Assembly (NCBI GenBank): GCA_026391805.1
Contig: JAPLDJ010000010.1
Span: 62,001-126,000, forward strand
DNA from: Bacteroidota bacterium
GTDB taxonomy: Bacteria; Bacteroidota; Bacteroidia; Bacteroidales; FEN-979
Length of the DNA: 64,000 nt
Direction: 5' to 3'
The position numbers and the translations under genes are program-made. The notes under the pieces are model-generated. The model saw only the letters and a list, made by a program, of their open reading frames with translations, had not been told where the DNA came from and made no database searches. This document shows, piece by piece, positions 48,661-57,007 of the stretch. Within the stretch, counting starts at the first letter, position 1. Every line of letters starts with the position of its first letter.

Positions 48661-48844
48661 CCCAGCCAAGCCTGGGATAAGCGGCATTTTGAATGCCGCT
48701 TTATTAGCCCTCCCTTACCCTCCCCACCCGGGGAGGGAATAAATAAACTTAAACTCAAAACAAAACCGGGGTTGCAAATTACCAAACTCCTCCCCCTTGA
48801 GGGGGAGGTGGGGAGGGGGCTGTAGCGGAATTTCAAATTCCGCT
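48661..48844. repeat. Nested palindromic element, REP/MITE-like
   Basis: Five hairpins in 184 bp: CCCAG/CTGGG (48661-48676), AAGCGGCATT/AATGCCGCTT (48679-48701), CCCTCCCC/GGGGAGGG (48718-48737), CCTCCCCC/GGGGGAGG (48789-48808), and a 21-base palindrome centred on 48834 with arms AGCGGAATTT/AAATTCCGCT. The two AGCGG palindromes resemble each other and flank the two GC-rich hairpins, giving the whole a mirrored layout around an AT-rich centre. No gene is present. Confidence 0.85.
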
Positions 48845-48861
48845 CAGCAGTGGGTTTCCTA

Positions 48862-49503
48862 TCAGACTTTATCCCCGAGCAGCGGTACGAACCGGAACCT
48901 TCCATGGCCGCGCCGCACGAACTCTTTTTCAGAGATACGGGTGATGGTGGTCATCTCCTGTACATCGTCCCCCCCGATTGGGATTACGAGGATGCCGCCG
49001 ATTTTCAGCTGGTCGGTCAGAGGATCCGGGATATAGGGAGCTCCTGCGGTCACGATGATCTTATCGAAAGGTGCGAACGGGGGTAGTCCTTTGTAGCCGT
49101 CGCCGTAAAAAAGTTTGATACGGTATCCAAGGGTCGGAAGGAATTCAACTGCCTTGTCGTACAATGAACGCTGCCGTTCTATGCTGAATACTTTGGCGCC
49201 CATCTCGGCCAGTATGCATGCCTGGTACCCTGAGCCTGTTCCGACTTCCAGCACTTTCTGACCTTTTGAGATCATCAGGAGCTGGGATTGAAAAGCGACC
49301 GTATAAGGCTGGGAGATGGTCTGTCCCGCCCCGATGGGGAATGCATTGTCTTCGTATGCAAATTTCAGGAAGGATGAATCGAAAAAGAAATGCCGGGGGA
49401 CCTTTCCTATGGCATTCAGAACATTTGTGTCGGTGATCCCTTTATCACGGACGACCTCGACGAGGTGTTTCCTTAATCCCTGGTGTTTGTACGAGTCGAT
49501 CAT
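48862..49503 (-). CDS. pcm: Protein-L-isoaspartate O-methyltransferase
   Basis: 213 residues. IGAGQTISQPY (57-67) is the PIMT signature and EVGTGSGYQA (86-95) the SAM loop. It methylates damaged isoaspartyl residues so they can return to aspartate. Single gene, minus strand, ending next to the palindromic element. Confidence 0.95.
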   Translation of the reverse strand: MIDSYKHQGLRKHLVEVVRDKGITDTNVLNAIGKVPRHFFFDSSFLKFAYEDNAFPIGAGQTISQPYTVAFQSQLLMISKGQKVLEVGTGSGYQACILAEMGAKVFSIERQRSLYDKAVEFLPTLGYRIKLFYGDGYKGLPPFAPFDKIIVTAGAPYIPDPLTDQLKIGGILVIPIGGDDVQEMTTITRISEKEFVRRGHGRFRFVPLLGDKV

Positions 49504-49564
49504 GATTCAGAGAGGCCCTTCAAATTTTTCACGAAAATAATCATTTCAATCGCGCCAAAACAAC

Positions 49565-49572
49565 TACTTTTG
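49565..49572 (+). promoter_or_regulatory. -7 box (TACTTTTG) of the oxidoreductase gene
   Basis: TACTTTTG 123 bases before ATG 49695. The leader contains the GCGCCAA array. Confidence 0.5.
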
Positions 49573-49640
49573 TAAAAAAAGCGGACAGGCGGGCAGGTAG
49601 ATTAAAGAGTCAGAAAGTCCCAAAATCATTTTTCAGCTAA

Positions 49641-49661
49641 GCGCCAAGCGCCAAGCGCCTA
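49641..49661. repeat. Heptanucleotide array GCGCCAA, 3 units
   Basis: GCGCCAA, GCGCCAA, GCGCCTA at 49641, 49648 and 49655, inside the leader of the oxidoreductase gene. Same unit as at 5742. Confidence 0.75.
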
Positions 49662-49694
49662 AATAACAGAACCAATCTTTATAAATATAAAACG

Positions 49695-50678
49695 ATGCTA
49701 AAAATCGGAGTTTTGGGTGCCGGGCACCTCGGAAAGATCCACATCAAGTGCATCAAGGAAATTTCGGACTATGAACTGGTCGGGTTTACTGACCCGGATG
49801 ACAGCAATGCTGTGAAGGTTGAAAAGGAGTTCGGCATCAAGCGTTACCTTTCGCTGGATGAGCTGATTGATTCGGTGGATGTGGTGGACATCGTCACGCC
49901 GACCGTCTCACACTTCGAATGCGCATCAACAGCCCTGCGGAAGTTCCGCCATGTGTTCATCGAAAAGCCCATTGTAACCACACTGGAGGAAGCAAGAGAG
50001 CTGATCAAGATCGCCGGTGAAGCCAATGTAAAGGTCCAGGTCGGCCACGTGGAACGGTTCAATCCTGCATTCCTGGCTGCAGAGCCCTTTTTCAACAAGC
50101 CGATGTTCATCGAAACCCACCGCCTGGCCCAGTTCAATCCTCGCGGGACCGATGTTCCGGTCATTCTCGACCTGATGATCCATGACATCGATATCATCCT
50201 CAGCGTGGTCAACAGCAACATCCACAAGATCAGCGCCAGCGGTGTGGCGGTGGTGAGCGACACACCTGACATTGCAAATGCAAGGATCGAATTCGACAAC
50301 GGGTGCGTGGCGAACCTGACAGCCAGCCGGATCTCCCTGAAGAATATGCGGAAATCACGTTTTTTCCAGCGAGATGCCTACATCTCGGTCGACTTCCTCG
50401 CGAAGGAAGTTGAGGTCGTACGGATCAATGATGCTGATAAAGCAGGATCGGCACTCGGTTTCATGATCGACCTTGGTCCCGGAAAGGGAAAGAAACAGAT
50501 CTCTTTTGATAAACCGGAGATCAAGCCGCTCAATGCCATCCGGAAGGAACTGGAAAGCTTTCATCTTGCCATCACCACCAATACGGCACCGCCTGTGACC
50601 ATCAACGACGGCTACAGTGCACTTGAGGTTGCACACAAGATCATTGAGAAAATTAACCAGTCTGCAACCAACCTTTAG
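49695..50678 (+). CDS. Gfo/Idh/MocA family NAD(P)-dependent oxidoreductase
   Basis: 327 residues. Rossmann start MLKIGVLGAGHLGKIH, EKP at 90-92 with the conserved Lys, and HxxD-like MIHDIDIIL for the active site. The family acts on sugars or inositols. Together with the sugar transferase 1 kb downstream it could serve nucleotide-sugar synthesis, but the substrate cannot be named from sequence. Confidence 0.88.
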   Translation: MLKIGVLGAGHLGKIHIKCIKEISDYELVGFTDPDDSNAVKVEKEFGIKRYLSLDELIDSVDVVDIVTPTVSHFECASTALRKFRHVFIEKPIVTTLEEARELIKIAGEANVKVQVGHVERFNPAFLAAEPFFNKPMFIETHRLAQFNPRGTDVPVILDLMIHDIDIILSVVNSNIHKISASGVAVVSDTPDIANARIEFDNGCVANLTASRISLKNMRKSRFFQRDAYISVDFLAKEVEVVRINDADKAGSALGFMIDLGPGKGKKQISFDKPEIKPLNAIRKELESFHLAITTNTAPPVTINDGYSALEVAHKIIEKINQSATNL

Positions 50679-50787
50679 GAGTTCCTAACAATACCGGGCA
50701 GAAATGTTCAAATCTTTTCCCGGGCATGATAACAATATTCATAAAAACAGGTCGTTCACACTAAAAGGACTCACCAGACTACGGGTT

Positions 50788-51666
50788 ATGATGTCTAGAA
50801 GATTTTTACAGATTCTTATCTCCTTCTTTTTTCTTCTCTTTCTTCTGGCACAGACTTCATGTGAAAAATTTTCCGGTGATCAGACCATTCCCGCTTACCT
50901 TGACATTGATTCAATCAGGCTTACGACAGATTATTCAACACAGGGAACGGCTATCCATAATATTACGGATGCATGGGTTTATATCGACGGTGAGTTCATC
51001 GGCACATTCCAGCTTCCCGCTACGTTCCCGGTACTCAAAGAAGGCTCGCATGAACTGAGTGTCCTGCCGGGAATAAAAAAAGACGGAATTGCGACCACAA
51101 GGATCTCCTATCAATTTTATAAACCGGTTGTAAAAACAATAAAGCTCGTTCCCGACAGCACGGTAAAAACCGGCCTTCTGAGCACAACCTACAATACATC
51201 GACAAAGTTCATGTGGAAAGAAGATTTTGACGACGTTGCCATTACCCTTGATACCACAAAATCAACGACGGTAAAAATTGAGCAGACGCCAACGGGCTCT
51301 CCCTTAACACTGGAGGGACTCCATTCAGGGATCGCCGAATTTGATACCGTGGGCGCCACATTTTCCGCGGTTTCCCACACAACCTTCTACATCCCGAGTT
51401 CAGCGGTTTTTCTTGAAATGAATTTTAACATGGATACGTACCTTACCGTAGGTGTTTATGTGAGCGTCAACGGGGTGGTGTACGAATTGCCGGTCATTTA
51501 CCTGAATCCCACCAATGACAAGTGGAAAAAAATATATATAGATCTATCAAACATCTTAAATGCTTATACCGGAGGTTCCGCATTTCGTGTCTTTTTTTAT
51601 CAGAAAGAAACCTCTACAGGTCATCACAGGATCCTGCTCGATAACATCAAACTGGTGTCTTATTGA
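50788..51666 (+). CDS. Hypothetical lipoprotein
   Basis: 292 residues from ATG 50788 (MMSRRFLQIL; the next codon is also ATG). The open frame extends upstream to 50704 without a signal-like sequence. A type II signal ends in LAQTSCEKF. An N-terminal PEGA-like part (VYIDGEFIGTFQLPATFPVL) is followed by a beta-sandwich ending in a carbohydrate-binding-module-like pattern (HRILLDNIKLVSY). Likely surface-exposed; function unknown. Confidence 0.65.
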   Translation: MMSRRFLQILISFFFLLFLLAQTSCEKFSGDQTIPAYLDIDSIRLTTDYSTQGTAIHNITDAWVYIDGEFIGTFQLPATFPVLKEGSHELSVLPGIKKDGIATTRISYQFYKPVVKTIKLVPDSTVKTGLLSTTYNTSTKFMWKEDFDDVAITLDTTKSTTVKIEQTPTGSPLTLEGLHSGIAEFDTVGATFSAVSHTTFYIPSSAVFLEMNFNMDTYLTVGVYVSVNGVVYELPVIYLNPTNDKWKKIYIDLSNILNAYTGGSAFRVFFYQKETSTGHHRILLDNIKLVSY

Positions 51667-51694
51667 AAGTGGAAAGTAATTGTATAAACCTATA

Positions 51695-53113
51695 ATGATG
51701 AATAAACGGCTCCAGGTCATAAAGTACGTCACTGCAGATGTTGTTTCGGCGGCCCTGGCCTGGGCTTTCTTCTTCATGTTCCGGAAGTATGCTGTGGATC
51801 ATGACATTCTTCGTCACATGTCAGTCGTCTTCCAGGACCCGAAACTCTACCTCGGCATCGTGGTGATCCCCGCGTTCTGGCTGATTCTGTATGTGCTGAT
51901 CGGAACCTACCGCAAAATCTACCGGAAAGCACGCCTCCGTGAATTCGGGCAAACCGTGCTGATCTCGTTTATCGGTGTGACCATTCTCTTCTTTACGCTC
52001 ATCCTCGATGATATCATCATCAACAACAAGACCTACATCGAATTTTTCTTCGTCCTGCTGGCGCTCCATCTCGTTTTAACAGCCTCCTTACGCTTAATCC
52101 TGACCTCAAGAACCGCATACAAGATCCATAACAAGATCATCGGTTTCAATACGATCATCGTCGGAAGCAACGGGAACGCGGTGGCCATCTACCATGAAAT
52201 TGAAAACCAGGTAAAATCCTCGGGGAATCATTTTGTGGGATTCGTGAACGTAGAAGGATATAAAACCTACAAGCTTGCAGACTTTATCCCGCATATGGGA
52301 GAGCTGAAAGACCTGAACATGCTTGTCAAGGAACACGGGATTGAAGAGGTGATCATTGCCATTGAAAATTCGGAGAACCATACGATCGAGAACATCATCA
52401 CCCAGCTTGAAGATACCGATGTTGTGATCAAGATCATCCCGGTGATCCAGGATATTCTTGTCGGATCGGTGAAGACGACCTCCATCTTCCAGGCTCCGCT
52501 GATCCAGATCTTTCCCGACCTGATGCCCGACTGGCAGTTGTCGCTGAAGCGTATCCTCGATATCGGGATCTCAATTATCTGCCTGATCCTTCTTTCCCCG
52601 GTCTTCCTGATAACCGCCATCGGCGTTAAATTTACCTCCAGGGGCTCTGTTTTCTTCTCCCAGGAACGTGTGGGGCTGAAGGGAAAGCCGTTCATCATGC
52701 ATAAGTTCAGGACGATGTTCAACGATGCCGAGAAAAATGGCCCGATGCTTTCATCGAAGGATGATCCCCGGATCACCCCGTTCGGGAAGTTCCTGCGGAA
52801 AGTAAGGATTGATGAGATCCCCCAGTTTTATACCGTGCTGAAAGGCGACATGAGCCTTGTCGGACCGAGGCCCGAACGGAAATATTACATTGAGCAGATC
52901 GTAGCACGTGCACCGCATTACCGGCTCCTTCATAAAGTGAAGCCGGGCATTACCTCCTGGGGACAGGTGAAATACGGCTATGCCGAGAATGTAGACCAGA
53001 TGATCGAACGCCTGAAATTCGACCTGCTCTACATCGAGAACATGTCACTGGCCATGGATTTCAAGATCCTAATTTACACCGTCCTGATCATTCTCCAGGG
53101 CCGGGGCAAATAA
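51695..53113 (+). CDS. Polyprenyl glycosylphosphotransferase (WcaJ/WbaP-type sugar transferase)
   Basis: 472 residues from ATG 51695. Four N-terminal helices, a central nucleotide-binding-like domain (NTIIVGSNGNAVAIYHEIEN), a further membrane re-entrant helix (KRILDIGISIICLILLSP), and the catalytic domain with FFSQERVG, MHKFRTM and DEIPQFYTVLKGDMSLVGPRPE. It transfers a sugar phosphate from a nucleotide sugar to undecaprenyl phosphate and so starts an exopolysaccharide or O-antigen unit. No other glycan genes adjoin it. Its last 45 bases overlap the convergent sirtuin gene. Confidence 0.93.
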   Translation: MMNKRLQVIKYVTADVVSAALAWAFFFMFRKYAVDHDILRHMSVVFQDPKLYLGIVVIPAFWLILYVLIGTYRKIYRKARLREFGQTVLISFIGVTILFFTLILDDIIINNKTYIEFFFVLLALHLVLTASLRLILTSRTAYKIHNKIIGFNTIIVGSNGNAVAIYHEIENQVKSSGNHFVGFVNVEGYKTYKLADFIPHMGELKDLNMLVKEHGIEEVIIAIENSENHTIENIITQLEDTDVVIKIIPVIQDILVGSVKTTSIFQAPLIQIFPDLMPDWQLSLKRILDIGISIICLILLSPVFLITAIGVKFTSRGSVFFSQERVGLKGKPFIMHKFRTMFNDAEKNGPMLSSKDDPRITPFGKFLRKVRIDEIPQFYTVLKGDMSLVGPRPERKYYIEQIVARAPHYRLLHKVKPGITSWGQVKYGYAENVDQMIERLKFDLLYIENMSLAMDFKILIYTVLIILQGRGK

Positions 53114-53851
53114 GGCGTTGCCCAGCAGTTCCATCATTTCCGTTGCTTTTCCTTTCAGAAAGATATCGGTGACCACCGGGGTGTAATTCGATTCATGAAG
53201 GTTGATCTCTATGACCGTAGCCCCGTTGTCCTTTGCCATCAGTGGGAACTGATTGGCCGGCATGACTTCACCGGTGGTGCCGACAATGAGGAAGACATCC
53301 GAAACGGTGGCTGCCTCGTAGGCGGCCGACATGGCGATGTGCGGGATGCCCTCGCCGAAAAAAACGAAATCAGGTTTCAGCAAACCGCCGCACATCCTGC
53401 AGGTGGGCGGAAGGTGGTCGAGGCTGACCTCAGCGGCGGGGAAGTAAGAAAAGCATGAAAGACAGACCAAACGCTTTGAGTTTCCGTGAAAATCATATAC
53501 ATGCTGGCAACCTGCCTCCTGGTGGAGGTTGTCGATGTTTTGTGTGATGGTCCTTCGCAGCAACCCTCTCTTCTCCATCTCCGCGAGGATCAGGTGCGCC
53601 CTGTTGGGCTTTGCCTTCCCGAAATAATCATAGAAGATCTCCTTGATGATCGTCCATGCCCTCAGCGGATCCTCCATGAAATGGTCGATATCGAGCAGAT
53701 TCGGGTCATATTTGGTCCATAATCCGCCCTCTCCGCGAAAAGGAGGGATCCCGCTTTCAACAGAGATCCCTGCTCCCGTATAAGCCGTGGTAAAGTTGGA
53801 TCTCCTGAGAACTTCTGCGGCCTTCTGAATGTTGATGTTAATGACGGTCAT
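53069..53851 (-). CDS. cobB: NAD-dependent protein deacylase, sirtuin family
   Basis: 260 residues from ATG 53851; an in-frame GTG 6 bases upstream is possible. GAGIS at 26-30, IPPFRG, TQNIDNLHQEAG with the catalytic His, and two CxxC zinc pairs (CLSC, CRMC) are intact. It removes acyl groups from lysines using NAD. The C-terminus is encoded inside the convergent sugar transferase gene. An Arg-Arg rather than Ala-Tyr-Arg pattern near the substrate pocket leaves the acyl preference open. Confidence 0.92.
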   Translation of the reverse strand: MTVININIQKAAEVLRRSNFTTAYTGAGISVESGIPPFRGEGGLWTKYDPNLLDIDHFMEDPLRAWTIIKEIFYDYFGKAKPNRAHLILAEMEKRGLLRRTITQNIDNLHQEAGCQHVYDFHGNSKRLVCLSCFSYFPAAEVSLDHLPPTCRMCGGLLKPDFVFFGEGIPHIAMSAAYEAATVSDVFLIVGTTGEVMPANQFPLMAKDNGATVIEINLHESNYTPVVTDIFLKGKATEMMELLGNALFAPALENDQDGVN

Positions 53852-53898
53852 TATCACAGATTTCAGTAGATGAGCTCACGAACTCATCATCTCATCAG

Positions 53899-55995
53899 CT
53901 ATTTCAACCATTTATCCAGCCAGGCATAGAAGGTGCGCTGCCAGAGGATTCCGTTCTGGGGTTTGAGTACCCAGTGGTTTTCGTTCGGGAAATAGAGGAA
54001 CTCGGCAGGTACACCTTTGAGGATTGCGGCATTGAAGGCCTCCATCCCCTGTGTCACCGGGATCCTGTAATCCAGTTCGCTGTGTACTACCAGGATCGGC
54101 GTGTCCCAGTTCTGGACAAACCGCGAAGGAGAATTGGCAAAGGAACGCTGTGCGATCTTGTTGTTCTTGTCCCAGAAGGGCCCGCCAAGGTCCCAGTTCG
54201 CGAACCACATCTCCTCGGTCGAGAGGTACTGGCTTTCGAGGTCGAACATGCCGTCGTGGGCGATAAATGCCTTGAACCGCTTGTTGTGGTTCCCGGCCAG
54301 CCAGTAAACGGAAAATCCGCCGTAGCTGGCTCCGACGCATCCAAGCCTCTCTTTGTTGACAAACGGTTCTTTTGACATTGCATCGATGGCGCTCAGGTAG
54401 TCCTTCATGTTCTGTCCGCCGTAATCACCGCTGATCTCCTCGTTCCATGCCTGCCCGAAGCCCGGTAACCCACGGCGGTTCGGTGCAACGATGATGTAAC
54501 CGTTGGCGGCCATCATCTGGAAGTTCCAGCGGAACGACCAGAACTGGCTCACGGTGCTCTGCGGACCGCCTTCACAGTAGAGAAGGGTAGGGTATTTCTT
54601 GTTCTTGTCGAAATCCGGCGGATAGATGATCCAGGTCAGCTCTTCCTTGTTGTCGGTGGTCTTGATCCAGCGCTTTTCAACCTGCCCGAATTTCAGCTGG
54701 TCGAGCAGTTCCTTGTTGGTAAACGTTACCTGTGTGTCTTTTCCTGATGCCGGATCCACAGAATAAATCTCTGCCGGCATCGACATCGATACACGGGTTG
54801 CGATCAGCTGATTCCCTGCGGGGATGACAGCAGTGTAATTGTGGATTCCATCCGTGAGCCTTGCTATTTTTCCATCTGCAACGTCGAGGCGGTAGATCTC
54901 GTCGGTTGCTATGATGTCAGAAATAAAATAAATTGATTTTCCGTCATCACTCCAGGCAAGTCCTTCTGCATTCTGATCGAAATCTTTCGTGAAATCGGTT
55001 TTGGTTTTTGATTCGAAATCATAGACGAACAACCTGTTCTTGTCAGATTCATAGCCGTCGCGTTCCATGCTCTGCCATGCGATCTTCTTCCCGTCGGGGG
55101 AATAGACCGGGGCCATATCATACCCCATCATCCCTTCCGTTAGATTTGTGGTCTGCTTATTGGCGATGTCATAGAGGTAGATGTCGGAGTTCGTTGAAAG
55201 GGCATATTCTTTTCCCTTCTTCTTTCTGCACGTATAGGCGATCACCTTGCTGTCGGGGCTCCAGCTGATCTGCTCCATGCCGCCGAAAGGTTTCAGCGGC
55301 GATTCGTAAGGCTCATCCTTCATGATATCAAAATCATTGGAGACGAATGCTCCGTCATAATCGGCAACGAAAATGTGGCTGTAAGAGTCAACCCAGGAAT
55401 CCCAGTGGCGGTACATCAGGTCGGTCATGATCCTGCCGGTGGATAAAGGAAGATCGGGATAGAGGTCTTTCACGGTTTTATCGATCACCACCTCTTTGGT
55501 GTAAAGGATCTTTTTTCCGTCCGGTGAATAGCTGAATCCCGAAATTTCGGGATCAACTTTTGTGATCTGCTGCCGGTCACTGCCGTCAGGGTTCATCTCC
55601 CAGAGCTGCATCGATCCTGATTCTGCACTCATGTAACCGATTTTTTTCCCGTCGGGCCGCCAGAGCGCCTGGTATTCGCTGAACTTTGTCTGTGTGATCT
55701 GCTTCAGGTTCTTTCCGTCAGGGCCGATCGTATAAAGTTCACGGTTTCCTCTGTTTTGTGGGATGTCAAAATAGGTCACCCCGTACAGAATGAGTGATTT
55801 GTCAGGCGAAACAACCGGTTCGGTTACCCTTCCGAACGACCAGAGTACCTCCGGGGTCATGATCGGGCTGGTCAGTTTCATCTCTTTTTTGCCGATCAGG
55901 GTGGCTTCAGTTTTTGCTTCTTTGTTCTCTTTCGGACAGCAGCCGTATAATCCTGCAATGGCAAGGACAACGAACAGGGTGATGAGCTTTTTCAT
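53899..55995 (-). CDS. S9 family prolyl oligopeptidase-like lipoprotein
   Basis: 698 residues from ATG 55995 (MKKLITLFVV); the longer start at 56034 lies within the promoter box. A lipoprotein signal ends LYGCCPKE. WD40-like PD40 repeats (YSPDGKKI, WSPDSKVI, WSDDGKSI) fill residues 60-400 and the alpha/beta hydrolase domain follows, with Ser557 (GASYGGF), Asp642 (ELDYRIP) and His674 (NENHW). It cleaves short peptides, probably in the periplasm. Confidence 0.92.
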   Translation of the reverse strand: MKKLITLFVVLAIAGLYGCCPKENKEAKTEATLIGKKEMKLTSPIMTPEVLWSFGRVTEPVVSPDKSLILYGVTYFDIPQNRGNRELYTIGPDGKNLKQITQTKFSEYQALWRPDGKKIGYMSAESGSMQLWEMNPDGSDRQQITKVDPEISGFSYSPDGKKILYTKEVVIDKTVKDLYPDLPLSTGRIMTDLMYRHWDSWVDSYSHIFVADYDGAFVSNDFDIMKDEPYESPLKPFGGMEQISWSPDSKVIAYTCRKKKGKEYALSTNSDIYLYDIANKQTTNLTEGMMGYDMAPVYSPDGKKIAWQSMERDGYESDKNRLFVYDFESKTKTDFTKDFDQNAEGLAWSDDGKSIYFISDIIATDEIYRLDVADGKIARLTDGIHNYTAVIPAGNQLIATRVSMSMPAEIYSVDPASGKDTQVTFTNKELLDQLKFGQVEKRWIKTTDNKEELTWIIYPPDFDKNKKYPTLLYCEGGPQSTVSQFWSFRWNFQMMAANGYIIVAPNRRGLPGFGQAWNEEISGDYGGQNMKDYLSAIDAMSKEPFVNKERLGCVGASYGGFSVYWLAGNHNKRFKAFIAHDGMFDLESQYLSTEEMWFANWDLGGPFWDKNNKIAQRSFANSPSRFVQNWDTPILVVHSELDYRIPVTQGMEAFNAAILKGVPAEFLYFPNENHWVLKPQNGILWQRTFYAWLDKWLK

Positions 55996-56031
55996 TTTTT
56001 TATGGATTGGGTTTTTATTGAATTCGCTTTT

Positions 56032-56039
56032 CAAAATTA
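56032..56039 (-). promoter_or_regulatory. -7 box (TAATTTTG) of the S9 peptidase gene
   Basis: TAATTTTG on the minus strand, 36 bases before ATG 55995 and overlapping the alternative upstream start. Confidence 0.6.
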
Positions 56040-56067
56040 CAACAGATTATCTGATTATTTTCTTCAC

Positions 56068-56103
56068 CGCAGATTTTCACAGAATGACACAGATTATTCA
56101 CAG
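56068..56103. repeat. Helically phased CACAG boxes, 4 units, single arm
   Basis: CGCAG at 56068, CACAG at 56078, 56088 and 56099: spacing 10-10-11. It matches one arm of the inverted elements at 23819 and 59150. Confidence 0.8.
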
Positions 56104-56119
56104 ACAAAATATTTTTTCT

Positions 56120-56143
56120 CCCCCTCGCCTTCAGGAGAGGGGG
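56120..56143. repeat. GC-rich hairpin, Bacteroidota-type palindrome
   Basis: CCCCCTC-g-CCT pairs with AGG-a-GAGGGGG, 10 pairs with one mismatch and a 2-base turn, followed by a G-rich tail. It belongs to the same style as the GC-rich hairpins at 48718-48808. Confidence 0.6.
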
Positions 56144-56176
56144 CCGGGGGGTGAGGTGAATTGCCGACCTCCGACC

Positions 56177-56995
56177 TCACTTTACGATAGAAGTAACCGG
56201 GTTCCGCAAACCCTTCATCTCCTTCAGATACGCCTTCACAGTCCCAACCAGTATTTTTGCCTCGATGTAAACCGGGATCCTGTTATCATCGTCGGTCACC
56301 CATACGACCACATCTTCATCGCCCCGGAAAATCGTTCCTTCCACCATCTTTGCTGCGAATTTTATGCACCGGTACTTCTTTTCGTCACGGTTCTGAACGA
56401 TCTCCTTTCCAAGGTATTTAATGTAGATCTCATAGGTCTTATCGTCGAGGATCACGGTGACCGGGATTCTCATATCCGGTTTCAGGTTTGAGATATCCAT
56501 GGTCCGGGTGACATACACGGCCGATAAAGGATCATAGGCGCAATACCGCTGTTTGAGCGTGTCGTACCTCACCGGGTTATTGTTGGTTTTCGTGGTCGAG
56601 TAGATGATCTGCCTGGAAGGATCAAATTGCATCGTGTTCAGCAGGGTGTAACCGCCCTCGTAAACAGATCTCCGGAACGCATAGGCATGGAAGGTTTCCG
56701 GATTGATCCAGGAGTCGTAGTAATCGTTGACCTTGAAGAAGAAGTCGTAGGTCTTGAAGGTCTTGCCTGAACTTTTCAGGTGCCATGAAGGCTTGCCCTG
56801 GTAATTTTCTTTATCAATGGAAAAGGTGACCAGTCCTGCATCAACCCACACCGGGCCCCAGCTGTAGGAAACCGTATAGGAGATGTATTCGCCCTCCTGG
56901 AAGACATGATTCTCCTTAAAACACTGTGCATTCAGCGCTGAAAGGGGAATGATGAGCAAAAGTAGAATGCTGAGGCAATGCTTTTTCAGGTACAC
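56177..56995 (-). CDS. DUF3108 family secreted protein
   Basis: 272 residues, GTG start. Signal peptide ends at about ALNA-Q (residue 23). The beta-rich body carries the DUF3108 pattern: GEYISYTVSYSWGPVWVDAG near the start and VWVTDDDNRIPVYIEAKILVG near the end. Such proteins are secreted and often linked with outer-membrane upkeep, but no activity is proven. It begins 12 bases after the APC permease gene, so the two form an operon. Confidence 0.82.
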   Translation of the reverse strand: MYLKKHCLSILLLLIIPLSALNAQCFKENHVFQEGEYISYTVSYSWGPVWVDAGLVTFSIDKENYQGKPSWHLKSSGKTFKTYDFFFKVNDYYDSWINPETFHAYAFRRSVYEGGYTLLNTMQFDPSRQIIYSTTKTNNNPVRYDTLKQRYCAYDPLSAVYVTRTMDISNLKPDMRIPVTVILDDKTYEIYIKYLGKEIVQNRDEKKYRCIKFAAKMVEGTIFRGDEDVVVWVTDDDNRIPVYIEAKILVGTVKAYLKEMKGLRNPVTSIVK

Positions 56996-57007
56996 AGGAT
57001 GATAACG

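Noticed and set aside
48639-48905. 88-residue open frame across the palindromic element
   Set aside because: It is made of the GC-rich hairpins and the end of pcm in another frame, with no plausible start context.
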